Source of the DNA: Dialister sp. UBA6422
Lineage (GTDB): Bacteria > Bacillota > Negativicutes > Veillonellales > Dialisteraceae
Length of the DNA: 6,684 bases
Assembly (NCBI GenBank): GCA_002439665.1
Contig: DJPC01000045.1
Span: forward strand, 1 to 6,684
Direction: 5' to 3'
Positions 6,460-6,684 of the stretch are shown here, piece by piece (the first letter of the stretch is position 1; every line of letters starts with the position of its first letter). The translations under genes were made by a program, and so were the position numbers. The notes below the pieces were generated by a model that worked only from the letters and a program-made list of their open reading frames with translations, did no database searches and was not told the origin of the DNA.

Positions 6460-6546
6460 ACGATTCCTATCCTTTAGAACATACGCCTATATGTGACGCA
6501 AAAGATATGATTTCAAAAGTTTCCAGAGAAGAATTATGCCCTCCCC

Positions 6547-6684
6547 TTACGCTTTATGTTCTGCCTGAGCGATATAGGCGGCTACTTCAGCAAATGGGAT
6601 CTCCTGCTGCGTGCCTTCTGCCATGTTTTTCACCATAGCTTTGCCGCTTTCCAATTCATTGCTGCCGATGATGACAGTGAAATC
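6547..6684 (-). CDS. hisS: Histidyl-tRNA synthetase, C-terminal fragment (runs off the window edge)
   Basis: The last 45 codons plus TAA of an ORF entering from the right edge. The translation begins DFTVIIGSNELESGKAMVKN and ends AAYIAQAEHKA. This matches the end of the HisRS anticodon-binding domain, where a conserved IIG-x-x-E-L/x-x-G-K strand-helix unit is followed by a beta strand and a final helix. HisRS charges tRNA-His with histidine in the cytoplasm. The hisS-aspS adjacency is common in Firmicutes and supports the call. The catalytic domain lies outside the window, so completeness cannot be judged. No terminator follows, so read-through into aspS is likely. Confidence 0.88.
   Translation of the reverse strand, partial: DFTVIIGSNELESGKAMVKNMAEGTQQEIPFAEVAAYIAQAEHKA

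Overview
The window is a compact chromosomal housekeeping segment, read entirely from the minus strand. In order of transcription (right to left) it holds the 3' end of hisS (histidyl-tRNA synthetase), complete aspS (aspartyl-tRNA synthetase), a roughly 630-bp intergenic region with a probable small RNA gene, complete rarA/mgsA (replication-associated AAA+ ATPase), and complete ftsK/spoIIIE (DNA translocase). No transposase, phage gene, CRISPR array, tRNA or rRNA is visible. The long plus-strand reading frames are shadows of these genes.

The hisS-aspS-(6S RNA)-rarA order is, from memory, that of many Firmicutes; in Bacillus subtilis the 6S-1 RNA gene lies in the aspS-rarA neighbourhood. The protein sequences look like a low-to-mid GC Firmicute, and my best guess is a member of the Negativicutes (Veillonella/Dialister/Megasphaera type). 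The guess rests on overall impression, not on a search.

Layout: 6547-6684 is the hisS C-terminus. 6389-6546 is the hisS-aspS spacer, with a possible 18-codon leader ORF and a hairpin. 4568-6388 is aspS, closed by a strong intrinsic terminator (4517-4555). 4306-4516 holds three heptanucleotide-repeat arrays, two of them tied to inverted repeats. 4266-4305 carries overlapping minus-strand promoter elements that would drive a structured RNA of about 215 nt (4044-4259), ended by its own terminator; I interpret it as 6S RNA. 3940-4043 is the rarA leader with a palindrome. 2635-3939 is rarA, and 56 bp further on comes ftsK (26-2578). rarA and ftsK are probably co-transcribed.

Functionally the segment joins translation (HisRS, AspRS), global control of RNA polymerase (6S RNA, if correct), rescue of stalled replication forks (RarA) and chromosome segregation at the division septum (FtsK). 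The AspRS carries a DHGG signature associated with non-discriminating enzymes, so the organism may make Asn-tRNA(Asn) through GatCAB. I found no convincing new multi-gene system. The most unusual material is the heptad-repeat island next to the probable 6S RNA gene.
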